Source of the DNA: an uncultured Bacteroidales bacterium
GTDB lineage: Bacteria > Bacteroidota > Bacteroidia > Bacteroidales > UBA932
Reading direction: 5' to 3'
Length of the DNA: 5,545 nt
Assembly: GCA_937906795.1 (NCBI GenBank)
Contig: CALCUQ010000293.1
Location: forward strand, 1 to 5,545
In this document: piece after piece, positions 4,729-5,545 of the stretch
How positions within the stretch are numbered: the stretch's first letter is position 1
Layout of the letters: every line of letters begins with the position of its first letter
The notes under the pieces: generated by a model
What the model saw: the letters and a program-made list of their open reading frames with translations, nothing else
Told to the model about the DNA's origin: nothing
The model's database searches: none
Translations under genes and position numbers: made by a program

Positions 4729-5545
4729 TTAGAATCTTACACCAAGTGTTAGCAGAATATTGAAATATTTGTTTGTATTTACCCCTACAGGTGCTTTATA
4801 AACAACATTATTCCCATCATATACATCATCATAAAGTGTGAATTCTGTTTCTTGGGATTTTATTTTCTGCTGATATGCAACATCAATAAAATATCCGTTG
4901 TTTGAACAGTAACCCAAACCCAAAGAGAAAATATGGTTTGGCTCATACTCTGTGCCATATGGGTTTGAATAAAACTGGTAACCGCCTCTTAGACTTACCC
5001 CTTGGGTTACATTTGCTTCTGCTCCAACCCTAATTATGTGGCTAAGTTTGTAATTCTCTTTTATTTGGGAATTTTCATATGCGAAATTATCAGACATTAA
5101 GTTATTATCCTCTTTGATTTCTGCCTTTCCATAATTTACCTGTTCGTAATCAATGCTCAATACACCTTTTGTTCCAAAAGTATATGCGGCTCCAACGTTC
5201 CATCTTAGAGGAGTGTTTATTTTATAATCATATTCTCCAAGTGGGGAATCAATATATTGGTCATAACCATCATCAAATCTGCTATAAATATCTTCTGCCC
5301 ATTTGTCGTGCAAAAATAGCCAAGTTGGAGTGCTTATGCTGGCTCCTAATCTCAATGATTTTGTTGGCAGATATATAATACCGGCTTTAACATTAAAGCC
5401 TGTTCCAGATGTCTTTTGTGCGTAGCCATATTCAAAATGTTCAAATCCTGTCTGGAAAGAGGAACTGTTTACAGCTGATTCGCTGTATATTTCTGTTGTT
5501 CTGAACAAGACGCTGTGAATTCCAATGTTAATTCCAAAGAATAAT
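4729..5545 (-). CDS. OmpP1/FadL-family outer membrane beta-barrel protein, C-terminal part (partial)
   Basis: The reverse strand is open from the window edge (5545) to the TAA at 4729-4731 and gives about 271 C-terminal residues; the true start lies outside the window. The family transports hydrophobic compounds such as fatty acids or aromatics across the outer membrane. Evidence is the conserved stretch GTGFNVKAGIIYLPTKSLRL followed by GASISTPTWLF, then alternating amphipathic strands such as LRWNVGAAYTFGTKGVLSIDYEQVNYG, HIIRVGAEANVTQGVSLRGGYQFY and HIFSLGLGYCSNNGYFIDVAYQQ. The protein ends in FNILLTLGVRF, with the terminal aromatic residue expected of a BAM-assembled barrel. The N-terminal plug and signal peptide are not visible. 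A TTG at 5506-5508 is an internal codon, since the frame stays open upstream (LFFGINIGIHSV). The gene is convergent with wbqC. The substrate cannot be told from sequence. Confidence 0.87.
   Translation of the reverse strand, partial: LFFGINIGIHSVLFRTTEIYSESAVNSSSFQTGFEHFEYGYAQKTSGTGFNVKAGIIYLPTKSLRLGASISTPTWLFLHDKWAEDIYSRFDDGYDQYIDSPLGEYDYKINTPLRWNVGAAYTFGTKGVLSIDYEQVNYGKAEIKEDNNLMSDNFAYENSQIKENYKLSHIIRVGAEANVTQGVSLRGGYQFYSNPYGTEYEPNHIFSLGLGYCSNNGYFIDVAYQQKIKSQETEFTLYDDVYDGNNVVYKAPVGVNTNKYFNILLTLGVRF

Noticed and set aside
5169..5378. Plus-strand ORF of 69 codons inside the outer membrane protein gene
   Set aside because: Antisense shadow of the convincing beta-barrel coding sequence, with no family features of its own.

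Overview
The window looks like core chromosome from an AT-rich member of the Bacteroidota, most likely Bacteroidales. The evidence is the protein family signatures (Bacteroidota-type NusA N-terminus, LpxC/FabZ, WbqC and OmpP1/FadL-type porin), start codons preceded by A-rich sequence instead of Shine-Dalgarno motifs, and TTTG...TANNTTTG promoter elements typical of the Bacteroidota primary sigma factor. This assignment is inferred from the sequence alone.

Layout: positions 1-636 (minus strand) hold the start of nusA (cut by the window edge) and all of rimP, the head of a ribosome-maturation/transcription operon. Positions 637-785 are a divergent intergenic region. It carries two overlapping promoter-like signals in opposite directions and, in the rimP leader, a compact GC-rich hairpin. 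Positions 786-4722 (plus strand) hold a tight five-gene run: lpxD, lpxC, fabZ, lpxA and a WbqC-family gene. Positions 4729-5545 (minus strand) hold the C-terminal part of an OmpP1/FadL-type outer-membrane beta-barrel protein that converges on wbqC with only 6 bp between the stop codons.

Function: LpxA, LpxC and LpxD carry out the first three lipid A-specific acylation/deacetylation steps. FabZ works on the same 3-hydroxyacyl-ACP pool that LpxA and LpxD draw on, so grouping these genes couples lipid A synthesis to fatty acid elongation. The WbqC protein is from a family linked to surface polysaccharide loci.

The most notable feature is that lpxC and fabZ, normally one fused bifunctional gene in Bacteroidota, are here two ORFs. 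They lie in the same reading frame, separated by one TAA codon and five further codons, and FabZ keeps the linker-like N-terminus of the fused protein. Other points of interest are the structured rimP leader with an AUG loop, the overlapping divergent promoters, and a strong terminator-like hairpin inside the wbqC coding sequence. I found no mobile element, CRISPR array, tRNA or rRNA, and no clear new multi-gene system.
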